Shown: piece after piece, positions 24,449-33,341 of the stretch
How the letters are laid out: every line of letters starts with the position of its first letter
How positions within the stretch are numbered: position 1 is the stretch's first letter
NCBI GenBank assembly: GCA_031261965.1
Contig: JAISIP010000045.1
Location: 1-40,521, forward strand
Length of the DNA: 40,521 bases
Direction: 5' to 3'
From: Victivallales bacterium
GTDB lineage: Bacteria; Verrucomicrobiota; Lentisphaeria; Victivallales; Victivallaceae
Notes under the pieces: model-generated
The model's input: only the letters and a program-made list of their open reading frames with translations
What the model was told of the DNA's origin: nothing
The model's database searches: none
Made by a program: the position numbers and the translations under genes

Positions 24449-25327
24449 CTATTTGCCGAACGGCTCCATTTTGTAGGTGTTCCAATTCATGACCCTGACC
24501 GGATTGCCGGGAGTCGTGACAAACTTCGGCTCAGGCTCGAAACCCGAGAAATACCCGTCGTCGCCCTGAACTTTTTTCTTTCGCCCGGTGAGCGGGGGAG
24601 TACAGCTCAACCCATCCATCTGAAACACGTTGTAACTGAGGATCAAAGCGATGTTTTTCAGCAATCCTATAGTCGGATTCTTGCCCCATTTCGCATGGTA
24701 ATAATCGGCATAGGTATACAAAAGATTCTCCCGGGCAAGCAAAAGCGAATCGCCGTTCCACTCAAAACCGTAGCTCGCCTTAAACGCAAGCTCCGCCAAC
24801 CGCTGGTACTCCGCCAGGTCATCGCATTCGGCGTTGATTCGCGTCAGCTTGCGATCCACAAACCCCTCGCGCTTCCCCAGCGGAATCAGTTCGCCCGTAC
24901 CCATGTCGTAACGGGTCGCCATGTAAGGAGCTTCCCCGCAGGTTATCTCCAGCCACGTCCGGCGAATATAGGTCTCCAAATCATCGTTTTTGTAACTCTC
25001 ATCAATTGCGTCTGCCTGCAACTTCACAATCCGAATCGGGGTGAAAACCTCCGCTTGAGTTTTTGTGCGTTGTTTTTGCATTTCCGCCGACTTTAACGCC
25101 CGGGGCATGATCAGTGTGCCGTTCTTCCCGGTGATGAGATCGGGCTTGATTTGAGCGGTCGCGGCATAACGGGTCGCGCCGTACTCTTTGTAATTGTCGT
25201 TCGCCCAAATTATATTCCGGGGACGCGAAGGCTTTGATCGGTTCTGATCACGCAGCAAAAGATCAAGTATTTCGGGCATGGTTTCCCTGATTTTGCTTTC
25301 CAGAATATCGGCGGATCGTTCACTCAT
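24449..25327 (-). CDS. Methyltransferase-like partner of the restriction enzyme
   Basis: The listed ORF begins at 25447, but the start MSERSADILESKIRE (ATG at 25327) is preferred because a promoter lies at 25361-25388; this gives 292 residues. EVFTPIRIVKLQADAID resembles methylase motif X, WLEITCGEAPYMATRYD resembles motif I, and FEWNGDSLLLARENLL plus NVFQMDGL follow as in class I DNA methyltransferases annotated as restriction subunit M. The catalytic NPPY/DPPY motif is not visible, and the protein ends 45 residues after FQMDGL. It may be a catalytically dead specificity or regulatory subunit. It is the first gene of the restriction operon. Confidence 0.65.
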   Translation of the reverse strand: MSERSADILESKIRETMPEILDLLLRDQNRSKPSRPRNIIWANDNYKEYGATRYAATAQIKPDLITGKNGTLIMPRALKSAEMQKQRTKTQAEVFTPIRIVKLQADAIDESYKNDDLETYIRRTWLEITCGEAPYMATRYDMGTGELIPLGKREGFVDRKLTRINAECDDLAEYQRLAELAFKASYGFEWNGDSLLLARENLLYTYADYYHAKWGKNPTIGLLKNIALILSYNVFQMDGLSCTPPLTGRKKKVQGDDGYFSGFEPEPKFVTTPGNPVRVMNWNTYKMEPFGK

Positions 25328-25360
25328 ATCTTTACGGACACTCCCATTTTTGTATCTCGA

Positions 25361-25388
25361 AATATAGCACCTGAACAAGCGAAAACAA
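25361..25388 (-). promoter_or_regulatory. Candidate promoter of the restriction operon
   Basis: Minus-strand TTGTTT (25388-25383) and TATATT (25366-25361) are spaced by 16 bases, about 33 bases before the preferred start codon. The -35 is weak. Confidence 0.45.
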
Positions 25389-25479
25389 ATCAAAGCGCAA
25401 GTTAATTGCGAAAAATTGTCGTTATATGTCGGTTTTGCAATCAGCACTCTTGAAAAATCCTGTTTGTGAGGCTAAAAGT

Positions 25480-25506
25480 TGACAATTTTTTGATGTAACA
25501 TCAAAG
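25480..25506 (+). promoter_or_regulatory. -35 box with adjoining 17-bp palindrome
   Basis: TTGACA (25480-25485) is followed at 25490-25506 by the perfect palindrome TTTGATGTAACATCAAA. The palindrome occupies the spacer to an unclear -10, about 28 bases before the orphan gene. It looks like an operator for a dimeric regulator. Confidence 0.55.
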
Positions 25507-25533
25507 TACTGCAATAACAGAAAAGGTAAACTC

Positions 25534-26337
25534 ATGGAAAAGCAATCGAATCCTTGCGGCGAATTCTCATCGGCACTTTGCAACCACGCCAAAGCGGCGG
25601 TCAATATTCTGACCGTCGAACGGGCGTTGATTACCCGAATCAACCATATGCGGATTTTGCCGGAGTATGAGCGAATCCGTTATGGTACGCTTGAGCCGGA
25701 CGAGGTGGGCATCGCGCTGGCTTTTTCCAAATACTTGCCTGAGTCGGCGGTCGATCAAATGGATCTGGAATTCACGATTTGGGGTCGAAGTTGCCGTGCC
25801 GGGGAGTTTCGCTCTTATTTTCGTAAGCTCGGAGCAAAAATTCCCCAAAAGGAGTGTATAGTGGAGCTTTCGGGCGGTTCGCGTCTTGCTTTTGCCGAAA
25901 TAACCGCTCCGCATGGCGCATTGTTCGCCCCTGAGCATTTGTCGGGCGTGCCCGTCTTAAACGGTGCGTTGTTCCTCGCGGTAAGATTGAAGCTTATGGA
26001 GTCCTGCTTTCACGCCGACGACATCCCAAGTCACAGCGTCCGCATCGCCGAAGAGCCGCATTTGCCCCTTTTGGAGATAGAACGCTCACTCGAAGAGTAC
26101 CTCCGCCGGAAACTCCGGTCTCCCGTTGCCGTGGAGATCGATTCCCTTTCACCATTGCGGCGAATCGGGGGCAAGGAGATCCGATTCCGGGTAAGCTTGC
26201 TCGGCGTCGGGTCTGAAGCATTTGTCCGCCGTTTTCCGATCATCCGCCCCGAGTTCCCGAATTTAATGCATGCTCCGCTGGCGATATTGCCGGATACCGC
26301 CAGCGAAGATTACTTCACCGTGCTATGTGTGTATTAA
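25534..26337 (+). CDS. Unrecognised cytoplasmic protein
   Basis: The 267-residue protein belongs to no family I recognise. It has no signal peptide or membrane helix. The N-terminal half contains GEFSSALCNHAKAAVNILTV and a stretch (PEYERIRYGTLEPDEVGIAL) of mixed helix and strand. The middle holds LSGGSRLAFAEITAPHGALF, and the end has a charged helical block LEIERSLEEYLRRKL followed by beta strands. AAAAGG seven bases before the ATG supports the start. It is transcribed away from the restriction operon, between two defence-type modules, and is preceded by a strong palindromic site. A role in that island is a guess. The stop codon is immediately followed by the end of a dispersed repeat element. 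Confidence 0.7.
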   Translation: MEKQSNPCGEFSSALCNHAKAAVNILTVERALITRINHMRILPEYERIRYGTLEPDEVGIALAFSKYLPESAVDQMDLEFTIWGRSCRAGEFRSYFRKLGAKIPQKECIVELSGGSRLAFAEITAPHGALFAPEHLSGVPVLNGALFLAVRLKLMESCFHADDIPSHSVRIAEEPHLPLLEIERSLEEYLRRKLRSPVAVEIDSLSPLRRIGGKEIRFRVSLLGVGSEAFVRRFPIIRPEFPNLMHAPLAILPDTASEDYFTVLCVY

Positions 26338-26347
26338 GGATACCTCT

Positions 26348-26386
26348 AAAAAAACAGCGACTTTTGCAAAATACCAAAAGCCGCTG
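26348..26386. repeat. Hairpin direct repeat, left copy
   Basis: CAGCGACTTTTG and CAAAAGCCGCTG pair with one mismatch around an 8-base loop, after a run of A. The same 39-bp sequence recurs at 26973-27011 with one difference. It can act as a terminator for convergent genes; it ends a few bases from the yoeB stop. Confidence 0.8.
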
Positions 26387-26392
26387 TCAAGG

Positions 26393-26650
26393 TCAGTAGT
26401 GATAGCGAAGCTGGGCAATTATCAACGTGTCACCATCCATTTTGTAAACCATTCGATCTACTTCGGTAATACGACGCGACCACCACGAGCTGAGATTACC
26501 TTTCAGCGGTTCAGGCTTGCCGATCCCCTCAAAAGGAGTGCGAATACAGACTTTTATTAGCTCATTTATTCTTTTGACGATTTTTTTATTCGATGATTGC
26601 CAATAGATATACTCTTCCCAAGCCTGCGGTGAAAATTTAAGATTGGCCAT
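26393..26650 (-). CDS. yoeB: Toxin YoeB/Txe (ribosome-dependent mRNA endonuclease)
   Basis: The 85-residue protein has the exact length and pattern of YoeB: FSPQAWEEYIYWQSSNKK, KPEPLKGNLSSWWSRRI and the end IAQLRYHY. Residues matching the E. coli catalytic set (E46, R65, H83, Y84) are seen at E47, R66, H84 and Y85. YoeB cuts mRNA in the ribosomal A site when freed from YefM. The start overlaps the antitoxin stop by 14 bases, as is common. The whole pair lies inside a TIR-bounded cassette. Confidence 0.95.
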   Translation of the reverse strand: MANLKFSPQAWEEYIYWQSSNKKIVKRINELIKVCIRTPFEGIGKPEPLKGNLSSWWSRRITEVDRMVYKMDGDTLIIAQLRYHY

Positions 26651-26903
26651 TGAGAAGCGACTCCAAATCTTTTTCTATGGCATCACCTTTTTCCAGCGAG
26701 TCAATCGAGGCGATTAGGCGTTTGGCGTTTTTGGGACTACGCAGCAAATAAACGGTTTCCGCCCATGCTTCGTAATCATCCAAGCCCATCATTACCACCG
26801 CATCTTTCTTTTTTCGGATAATCACCGGAATCCTGTTTCTTATCACTTTGTTGATAGTTTCGGACAAATCGGCTCTGGCAGCGGAGTAACTCATAACGTC
26901 CAT
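26637..26903 (-). CDS. yefM: Antitoxin YefM/Phd
   Basis: The track ORF is longer, but the start MDVMSYSAARADLSE (ATG at 26903) is chosen because AAAGGA lies nine bases upstream and the operator lies beyond it; this gives 88 residues. MSYSAARADLSETINKVIRN is the Phd/YefM DNA-binding fold, and the end DYEAWAETVYLLRSPKNAKR with SIDSLEKGDAIEKDL is typical of YefM that wraps YoeB. It neutralises the toxin and represses its own promoter together with it. Confidence 0.93.
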   Translation of the reverse strand: MDVMSYSAARADLSETINKVIRNRIPVIIRKKKDAVVMMGLDDYEAWAETVYLLRSPKNAKRLIASIDSLEKGDAIEKDLESLLNGQS

Positions 26904-26921
26904 AATATATATCCTTTGAGT

Positions 26922-26940
26922 TGTACAATAATAATGTACA
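26922..26940 (-). promoter_or_regulatory. yefM operator with paired TGTACA cores
   Basis: TGTACA occurs at 26922-26927 and 26935-26940, 13 bases apart, directly upstream of the antitoxin RBS. The E. coli yefM-yoeB operator has two palindromes with TGTACA cores about 12 bp apart. A TTGATT-16-TACATT promoter on the minus strand overlaps the distal core. Confidence 0.75.
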
Positions 26941-26972
26941 TCATTGTTGAAGGAAATCAAGATTAAAAAAAC

Positions 26973-27011
26973 AAAAAAACAGCGACTTTTGCAAAATGCC
27001 AAAAGCCGCTG
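26973..27011. repeat. Hairpin direct repeat, right copy
   Basis: Second copy of the 39-bp hairpin repeat, differing by one base in the loop (ATGCC for ATACC). It lies upstream of the yefM promoter and downstream of the pgk stop, so it could also terminate pgk. Confidence 0.8.
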
Positions 27012-27047
27012 ATAGCCAAATTTCCAGTTTTTAGAGGGAGTCAAAAG

Positions 27048-28301
27048 TTACTTATCGGTGAGTGCAACCACTCCGGGCAGCTCCTTGCCCTCAAGGTATT
27101 CGAGCGACGCGCCGCCGCCGGTGGAGATGTGGCTCATCTTATCCGCCAAGCCGGACTTGTTCACCGCCGAAACACTGTCGCCACCACCGATAATCGAAAC
27201 TCCGCCGTTGGCTTTGACTTCGGCGACCGCTTTGCAGACTCCAAAAGTTCCGTTGGCGAATTTCGGCATCTCAAAACATCCCATCGGACCATTCCAAACC
27301 ACGGTTTTGGCACTTTTAATCGCGTCGGCGTAAAGTGCTGTGGTCTTCGGACCGATGTCGAGTGCCATCCAACCTCCGGGAATATCATCGCCGACGATTT
27401 GCGTATTCGCTTCGGCATCGAATTTGTCGGCGGCAACGTTGTCCACCGGCAAGAGGAAGTTGACTTTGAGCTCTTTCGCCTTGGCGATCATCTCGTTGGC
27501 GTAGTCAAGCTGATCCTGTTCACAAAGCGAGTTGCCCACGTCGTGACCTTGCGCCTTGAGGAACGTGTAAGCCATCCCCCCGCCGATAATAAGCGTATCG
27601 ACTTTGGTCAGCAAATTTTTGACCACCGCGAGCTTGTCGGAGACTTTTGCCCCGCCGAGAATCGCGACGAACGGACGCACCGGAGTCTCCACCGCGCTGC
27701 CGAGGTAGGCGATCTCTTTTTCCATCAGAAACCCGGCGACCGCCGGCTTCAGAAATTTGGTGATAACCGCAGTTGAAGCATGGGCGCGGTGAGCCGTGCC
27801 AAACGCGTCATTGCAGTAAATATCGCCGTAAGACGCCAATTTTTCGGCGAGCTTAAGCTGTTTGGCTTTCATCTCGGACTTTTTCGCGGCGTATTCGTCG
27901 TCGCTCATGCCCTCTTTCTTCTTGACTTTGCCTTGTTCCTCGGCGTAAAAGCGGGTGTTTTCAAGCATGACCACATCGCCGGGCTTCATCGCTTGAACCT
28001 CTTTGTCGGCATTGGCGCAATCGGGAGCGAAAGTCACCGCTTTGCCGAGCATTTTGGACAAATACTCCGCCACCGGCTTGAGGCTGAAATCCGCCTCGTA
28101 ACCTTTTTCCGCCGGGCGGCCGAGGTGACTCATGAGTACCAGACTGCCGCCGTTGTCCAACACATATTTGATCGACGTAAGCGCGCCTTTGATCCGGGTG
28201 TCGTCTTTGATGACTCCCTCTTTGATCGGAACATTAAAATCAACGCGCATAACTACGCGCTTGCCTTTGAGATCGACGTCGCGGAGTGTTTTCTTATCCA
28301 T
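27048..28301 (-). CDS. pgk: Phosphoglycerate kinase
   Basis: The 417-residue protein shows all PGK marks: [11 protein letters not shown] at the start, SHLGRP, an [11 protein letters not shown] region, [28 protein letters not shown], the nucleotide site NGPMGCFE and the end [21 protein letters not shown]. It makes ATP from 1,3-bisphosphoglycerate in glycolysis. An inserted Lys-rich helix of about 20 residues (around 130-155) makes it longer than E. coli PGK; such insertions occur in Bacteroidetes and eukaryotic enzymes. It follows gapA on the same strand after 92 bases with an intrinsic terminator, so it may be partly uncoupled. Confidence 0.97.
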   Translation of the reverse strand: MDKKTLRDVDLKGKRVVMRVDFNVPIKEGVIKDDTRIKGALTSIKYVLDNGGSLVLMSHLGRPAEKGYEADFSLKPVAEYLSKMLGKAVTFAPDCANADKEVQAMKPGDVVMLENTRFYAEEQGKVKKKEGMSDDEYAAKKSEMKAKQLKLAEKLASYGDIYCNDAFGTAHRAHASTAVITKFLKPAVAGFLMEKEIAYLGSAVETPVRPFVAILGGAKVSDKLAVVKNLLTKVDTLIIGGGMAYTFLKAQGHDVGNSLCEQDQLDYANEMIAKAKELKVNFLLPVDNVAADKFDAEANTQIVGDDIPGGWMALDIGPKTTALYADAIKSAKTVVWNGPMGCFEMPKFANGTFGVCKAVAEVKANGGVSIIGGGDSVSAVNKSGLADKMSHISTGGGASLEYLEGKELPGVVALTDK

Positions 28302-28334
28302 TTTTTTCTCTCTATCGTTTGGGGAAACCTTAAT

Positions 28335-28370
28335 GCAAAAAAGGCGGGCGGCCTATTACCACCCGCCCTT
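28335..28370 (-). terminator. Intrinsic terminator between gapA and pgk
   Basis: On the minus strand, GGCGGGTGG and CCGCCCGCC (28367-28359 and 28351-28343) form a 9-bp GC stem with one wobble, closed by a 7-base loop and followed by TTTTTT. It should stop much of the gapA transcript before pgk, setting different expression of the two genes. Confidence 0.8.
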
Positions 28371-28393
28371 TATGGGAATTACAAACAGTGTAA

Positions 28394-29404
<1,011 letters not shown>

Positions 29405-29448
29405 TTAGTTGTGTTAAGGGTCTGTGCAAGAATTATCAATGTTTATGA

Positions 29449-29476
29449 AATATAATCCGATTTTTAAAAAAGTCAA
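29449..29476 (-). promoter_or_regulatory. gapA promoter
   Basis: Minus-strand TTGACT (29476-29471) and TATATT (29454-29449) with 16-base spacing, about 55 bases before the gapA start. It is divergent from the glycosyltransferase promoter. Confidence 0.7.
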
Positions 29477-29503
29477 ACTCCGCACCGAACTTATTGCGCG
29501 GAA

Positions 29504-29532
29504 TTGGCAAGTAACGTTTTCTGTGCTATAGT
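29504..29532 (+). promoter_or_regulatory. Promoter of the membrane glycosyltransferase
   Basis: TTGGCA (29504-29509) and TATAGT (29527-29532) are 17 bases apart, about 36 bases before the ATG. The context CTATAGTATGAGCC recurs in the tRNA-Cys promoter. Confidence 0.7.
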
Positions 29533-29568
29533 ATGAGCCTAAAATACTTCTAAAAAAGAGAGACGTCA

Positions 29569-30933
29569 ATGAACCGTATCTGTAACTTTTTGCGCGACAA
29601 TCGCGTTTTATTGCTTCTTTTTGTCTTGGGCTTTTTGTTGCGTTTGGCACTGGCGTTGCCGGGGTATTGGAGTGGTGCGGATCTGAGTTTCGCCCGACCC
29701 GACACCCCCGGTTATCTCGGTCCTGCTCAAGCTCTCGCGCAGGACAACGCCTACCTCGATTCTCCCGGCGGCGTTCCCAATTGCGGACGCGCCCCGGGAT
29801 TCCCGTTTTTCGCCTCGCTCTTTTTCCGCCTTTTCGGAATGTCTATATCGGCAGTGGAAACTCTTGTGTTTGGGTTGATTCTGGTCGGCTCTCTGATACC
29901 GTTGGCGGTTTACTGGGCGGGAAAAGTTTGGTTTGACCGCCGTATCGGGTTGTGGGCATGCGGCTTTACGGTGCTGAATCTAACAATGATCGCCAACAGT
30001 CCGATGTTGCTGTCGGACACTCTCTTTGGATTGTTCGTTGCTTTGACTCTCGGTTGTTACGGCATGTTTTACAAACACAAAGCGATCGGTTACTTTTTTA
30101 TCGCCCTTTTCTTGGCCGGAATCGGAGCGTTGATTCGTCCGATCAATTCGGTCTGGGTCTTGCCCGCCCTCTTTTTAATCGCCGTAACGCCGGAACTGAA
30201 CTATCGCAAGAAATGTTTGGCGGCGGTCGGTGGCGCGACACTCTTTTTGCTCGTTATTTTTCCGTGGATGGGGCGTAACGCCGCACTCGGTGCCGGATGG
30301 GTGATCGATACTAACACCGGCGCGATGTACCACCAAAACGGCGCGATGTTATTATCTAAGGTCAATCACTCCGGTTTCGAGGAGGAAAAGGCGAAAATTT
30401 TAGCCGAGTTAGAGAAGGAATTTGCCGATAAAACCAAATATCCCGACCTCAAAAGCCAAAGTGATTACCGCAAGCGGCAGTTTTTAAAATTGATTTTAGC
30501 CCACCCCCTGGCGTGGTTGCCGCAACATTTTAAAGTGCAAATCCTCTTGCCCGATGCTCCGACTTTTTTTGAAATTCTCGGCATTACCAGTGGCGGTCGC
30601 GGCACGATGGATGTTATGCAAAAATCCGGGGTTTTAGCGGCGGTAAATCACTATTTCAACGGCAAAACCTATATATTGCTCCCGGTGTTGCCGTTGTTGC
30701 TGGTCACTTTAGTGATGTATATTTTTGCGCTTATGAAACTCTTCGACTGGGTCATTCATATCCGGCACGACTGGTATATGATCTTGATTTTTCTCGCCTT
30801 TGTCGAATATTATTTCTTTTTGCCAGGTCCGATCGTTGCACCCCGCTATCAGATTCCGGCGTTGCCCCTTATCGCAATCATGGCATCAACACAAGTGCTG
30901 CGTTTTTGCAATTGGCTCAGACGCAAAGAATAA
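29569..30933 (+). CDS. Membrane glycosyltransferase, ArnT/PMT-like
   Basis: The 454-residue protein has about ten hydrophobic helices, beginning LLLLFVLGFLLRLALALPG. The early periplasmic loop FARPDTPGYLGPAQALAQD has the acidic Asp typical of lipid-phosphate sugar-dependent transferases (GT-C fold, PMT/ArnT group), and further helices match the DUF/PMT_2 layout. Such enzymes move a sugar from a polyprenyl phosphate to lipid A, proteins or polysaccharides in the periplasm. The acceptor is unknown. GAGAG before the ATG supports the start. Its last 17 bases overlap the end of the convergent permease gene. Confidence 0.75.
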   Translation: MNRICNFLRDNRVLLLLFVLGFLLRLALALPGYWSGADLSFARPDTPGYLGPAQALAQDNAYLDSPGGVPNCGRAPGFPFFASLFFRLFGMSISAVETLVFGLILVGSLIPLAVYWAGKVWFDRRIGLWACGFTVLNLTMIANSPMLLSDTLFGLFVALTLGCYGMFYKHKAIGYFFIALFLAGIGALIRPINSVWVLPALFLIAVTPELNYRKKCLAAVGGATLFLLVIFPWMGRNAALGAGWVIDTNTGAMYHQNGAMLLSKVNHSGFEEEKAKILAELEKEFADKTKYPDLKSQSDYRKRQFLKLILAHPLAWLPQHFKVQILLPDAPTFFEILGITSGGRGTMDVMQKSGVLAAVNHYFNGKTYILLPVLPLLLVTLVMYIFALMKLFDWVIHIRHDWYMILIFLAFVEYYFFLPGPIVAPRYQIPALPLIAIMASTQVLRFCNWLRRKE

Positions 30934-32395
30934 AGTAACGCGCCAAAATGTAACCCGACGCCAGCACCATACTGCCGAGAGTGACCGGGATTCCGTATCT
31001 CAAAAAGTCCGAGAAAGTCACATTGTGTCCGTTCTTTTCGGCGATGCCGACCGTCACAAGGTTCGCCGCCGCGCCGACCAACGAGGCGTTGCCGCCGAGA
31101 CATACCGCCAATGCCAGACCCCACCAGAGCAGATCGCGGCACGCCTCATTTGTCCCGAACGCCGGAGTGCTGCTGATAAAAGCCGCTATGACTGTCACCA
31201 TCGCCGCCGTGAACGAAACGTTGTTCATCACCGCCGCCGCGATTGCGCTGACCCACATGATGACCAAAATCACAACCGGGACCGACCAGCCGTTCATAAG
31301 TGACATCAGTCCGCCGATTTTTGCCATCAGTCCGCAAAATTCCGCTCCGCAAACCAGGATAAACAAAGCCATAAAGAAAAACAGCGTACTCCACTCGATC
31401 TTTTCTAACGCATGGTCAACATCCACTTTGCAAATGCAAAGCGCCAGCGTCGAACCAGCCATCGCTACCACGCAGGGTTGTAATCCCACCGCACCATGAA
31501 TGAGAAAGCCGATAATCGTAAGAATCATAACGACTCCGCCGCGCTTGAGATTGCTCCAGTCGGTGATCGCCGCCCGCTCGTCCAACTCCATAATCAGTGC
31601 CCGTTTCTCAACGGTCACTTTCATGCGTTTGGAGTAATGCGCCCAGAGACAGATGCAATAGATGATCATGACCACCACGATAAACGGCGCAAGATTGATG
31701 AGAAAATCCGCAAAATTCAGCCCGGCGATCGAACCGATAATCAAGTTCGGCGGGTCGCCGATCAAAGTTGCGGTTCCGCCGATGTTCGATGCCATGGTTT
31801 CCGCCATAAGGAACGGAATCGGCGGAACTCCAAGCTCGTTGCATACCAAAAGCGTGACCGGCGCGACCAGAAGAATCGTCGTGACGTTGTCGAGGAACGC
31901 CGAGAGAATCGCCGTGGCGAAAACCAGAAGAATCATAGTGCGAATCGGCAACCCTTTGGCGATTTTTGCACATCTGATTGCAACGAACTGAAAAAGCCCT
32001 GTGCCGGAGAGCAAATTTACCAGCAACATCATCCCCGCCAAGGTAAAAACCACGTCGAAATTGGAATATCGCGCAAAGGTGTCCAGCTTATCGTACAATT
32101 CGGCTTTGCGGAGCATGGTTTCCTGCCCTGTCGCCTCCGGTGTCGCCTGTTCGGCATGGGCGAGTGTTTCGGTGCGATTTTGCTCCAACTGTTCCTGGGT
32201 TGAACCCAAATTTTCTGTTTGAACGATCTCGTGGGATGATGTACTATGCCCGGGTCCGGGCAGAATGACGATCAGCATAAGCATCGCACCCAAGAGGGCG
32301 GCGACGGTTTTATGCACTTTTTCCGAGGCGATCAAAACATATGTACCGACAAAAACAATTGTCCCAATCCAAAACATCAACGCTGAATATTCCAT
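30917..32395 (-). CDS. ArsB/NhaD-superfamily ion transporter
   Basis: The 492-residue membrane protein belongs to the ArsB/NhaD (IT) superfamily. The two inverted-repeat signature loops are clear: FLDNVTTILLVAPVT with TMASNIGGTATLIGDPPNLI, and MNNVSFTAAMVTVIAAFI with LGGNASLVGAAANLVTVGIA. Around 12 helices are likely. A polar insert of about 65 residues after the second helix (near 48-112, with NLGSTQEQLEQNRTETLAH) is unusual for the family. The substrate could be Na+/H+, a dicarboxylate or another anion; sequence alone cannot decide. It is the last gene of a probable operon with icd and an EIIA-CBS protein that could regulate it. Its gap to the EIIA gene is 12 bases. Confidence 0.8.
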   Translation of the reverse strand: MEYSALMFWIGTIVFVGTYVLIASEKVHKTVAALLGAMLMLIVILPGPGHSTSSHEIVQTENLGSTQEQLEQNRTETLAHAEQATPEATGQETMLRKAELYDKLDTFARYSNFDVVFTLAGMMLLVNLLSGTGLFQFVAIRCAKIAKGLPIRTMILLVFATAILSAFLDNVTTILLVAPVTLLVCNELGVPPIPFLMAETMASNIGGTATLIGDPPNLIIGSIAGLNFADFLINLAPFIVVVMIIYCICLWAHYSKRMKVTVEKRALIMELDERAAITDWSNLKRGGVVMILTIIGFLIHGAVGLQPCVVAMAGSTLALCICKVDVDHALEKIEWSTLFFFMALFILVCGAEFCGLMAKIGGLMSLMNGWSVPVVILVIMWVSAIAAAVMNNVSFTAAMVTVIAAFISSTPAFGTNEACRDLLWWGLALAVCLGGNASLVGAAANLVTVGIAEKNGHNVTFSDFLRYGIPVTLGSMVLASGYILARYFILCV

Positions 32396-32407
32396 AAATG
32401 ACCGTCT

Positions 32408-33316
32408 CTACCCGCGTAAAACTTTTTTTACAATATTACGAATCATAATTTCTCCGATGTACTTGCCGTCGGCATCGACGACGAAACAGGTACGGACGTT
32501 ATTTTTCACCATTTTTACGGTGAATTGAATCAATGGGGTCTCAGGGTGAACCTTGATTCTGGGAGCATGCATATAATCTTTTACCACATGTTGGTTCTCT
32601 TCCTGAAAAATCCTGGTGAACGGTTCAAAGCTGGTGAGAAACTCAAGGTTGTCCATGCGGAAAATATACTCAGGAATAAAACCTTTGAGAATATCGATTG
32701 CCGTTAACACCCCGACTAAATGCCCGTTGTTGTCGAGCACCGGAACGGTCGTATTGTCATCCCGGCTGAAACAGTCCAGCGCGGTCGAAAGCGTGTCGTT
32801 TTCGCGCAAAACTCCGGCACCTGAAACCATCACATCTTCGGCGACGAGGTTGTTGCGCACGGTGACGTTCGCTTCCCGCAAAATTTCGAGAAACCCTGCG
32901 GCGTTTTTAGCCGTGGAAAGCTTCTTTAGATTACCCGGTTTTGCCAAAAACCGCACCATCGCCGAGAGCGATTTCAAATACAAATCACTGGTATCGGGGG
33001 AAATCAGCGACATGACAACCAGATCACAGGGAGCGACATCACTTTCTTTGAAATGAATCGGCTTGGGTAAAATCCCGATGATTATATACAAGTCGTCAAA
33101 CCCGGCGTTGCGCAAATGCGGCAACGCACACCCTTCGTAGGGAATCTGCAAGGTATCTTCACGTTCGATCAGACCTGAGACGATTTGATCGACATTTAGC
33201 GGAATTCCGAGTACCGATTGCGCTTTTTTAAGCATTTCAGTATAGATCCCGGAACGGCTTACGCCATTGATCCCGGTAAAAATCAGTTCTTCGTTTAGAA
33301 TGGATACCAGTTTCAT
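32408..33316 (-). CDS. PTS EIIA domain fused to two CBS domains
   Basis: The 302-residue protein joins an EIIA(fru)/PtsN-type domain (residues 1-150) to a pair of CBS domains (about 160-300). The phosphorylatable His is H67 in GCALPHLRNAGF. The CBS part shows VAEDVMVSG, TVPVLDNNGHLVGVLTAIDI and CFVVDADGKYIGEIMIRNI. No EIIB or EIIC genes accompany it, so it is likely regulatory rather than a sugar carrier. CBS domains bind adenine nucleotides. It sits 25 bases after icd and 12 bases before the permease gene, which suggests it controls that transporter in response to energy state. Confidence 0.85.
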   Translation of the reverse strand: MKLVSILNEELIFTGINGVSRSGIYTEMLKKAQSVLGIPLNVDQIVSGLIEREDTLQIPYEGCALPHLRNAGFDDLYIIIGILPKPIHFKESDVAPCDLVVMSLISPDTSDLYLKSLSAMVRFLAKPGNLKKLSTAKNAAGFLEILREANVTVRNNLVAEDVMVSGAGVLRENDTLSTALDCFSRDDNTTVPVLDNNGHLVGVLTAIDILKGFIPEYIFRMDNLEFLTSFEPFTRIFQEENQHVVKDYMHAPRIKVHPETPLIQFTVKMVKNNVRTCFVVDADGKYIGEIMIRNIVKKVLRG

Positions 33317-33341
33317 TTTTTATACTCCTCTTTTTCGCCGG

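Larger units (their letters stand above)
26338..27042. mobile_element. TIR-bounded cassette carrying yefM/yoeB (copy 7)
   Basis: The left end GGATACCTCTAAAAA begins right after the stop of the preceding gene. The right end CCAGTTTTTAGAGGGAGTC stops five bases before the pgk stop codon. These match the inverted ends of the dispersed element family, but here about 700 bp lie between them, including a whole toxin-antitoxin pair. Just inside both ends is a 39-bp direct repeat. No transposase is present, so movement would need one in trans. Confidence 0.6.

Noticed and set aside
25328-25447. N-terminal extension of the methylase-like partner
   Set aside because: The promoter candidate lies inside the extension and the extra 40 residues look non-coding.
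31496-32203. 235-residue plus-strand ORF opposite the permease
   Set aside because: Antisense to clear membrane helices; His/Arg-rich shadow composition.
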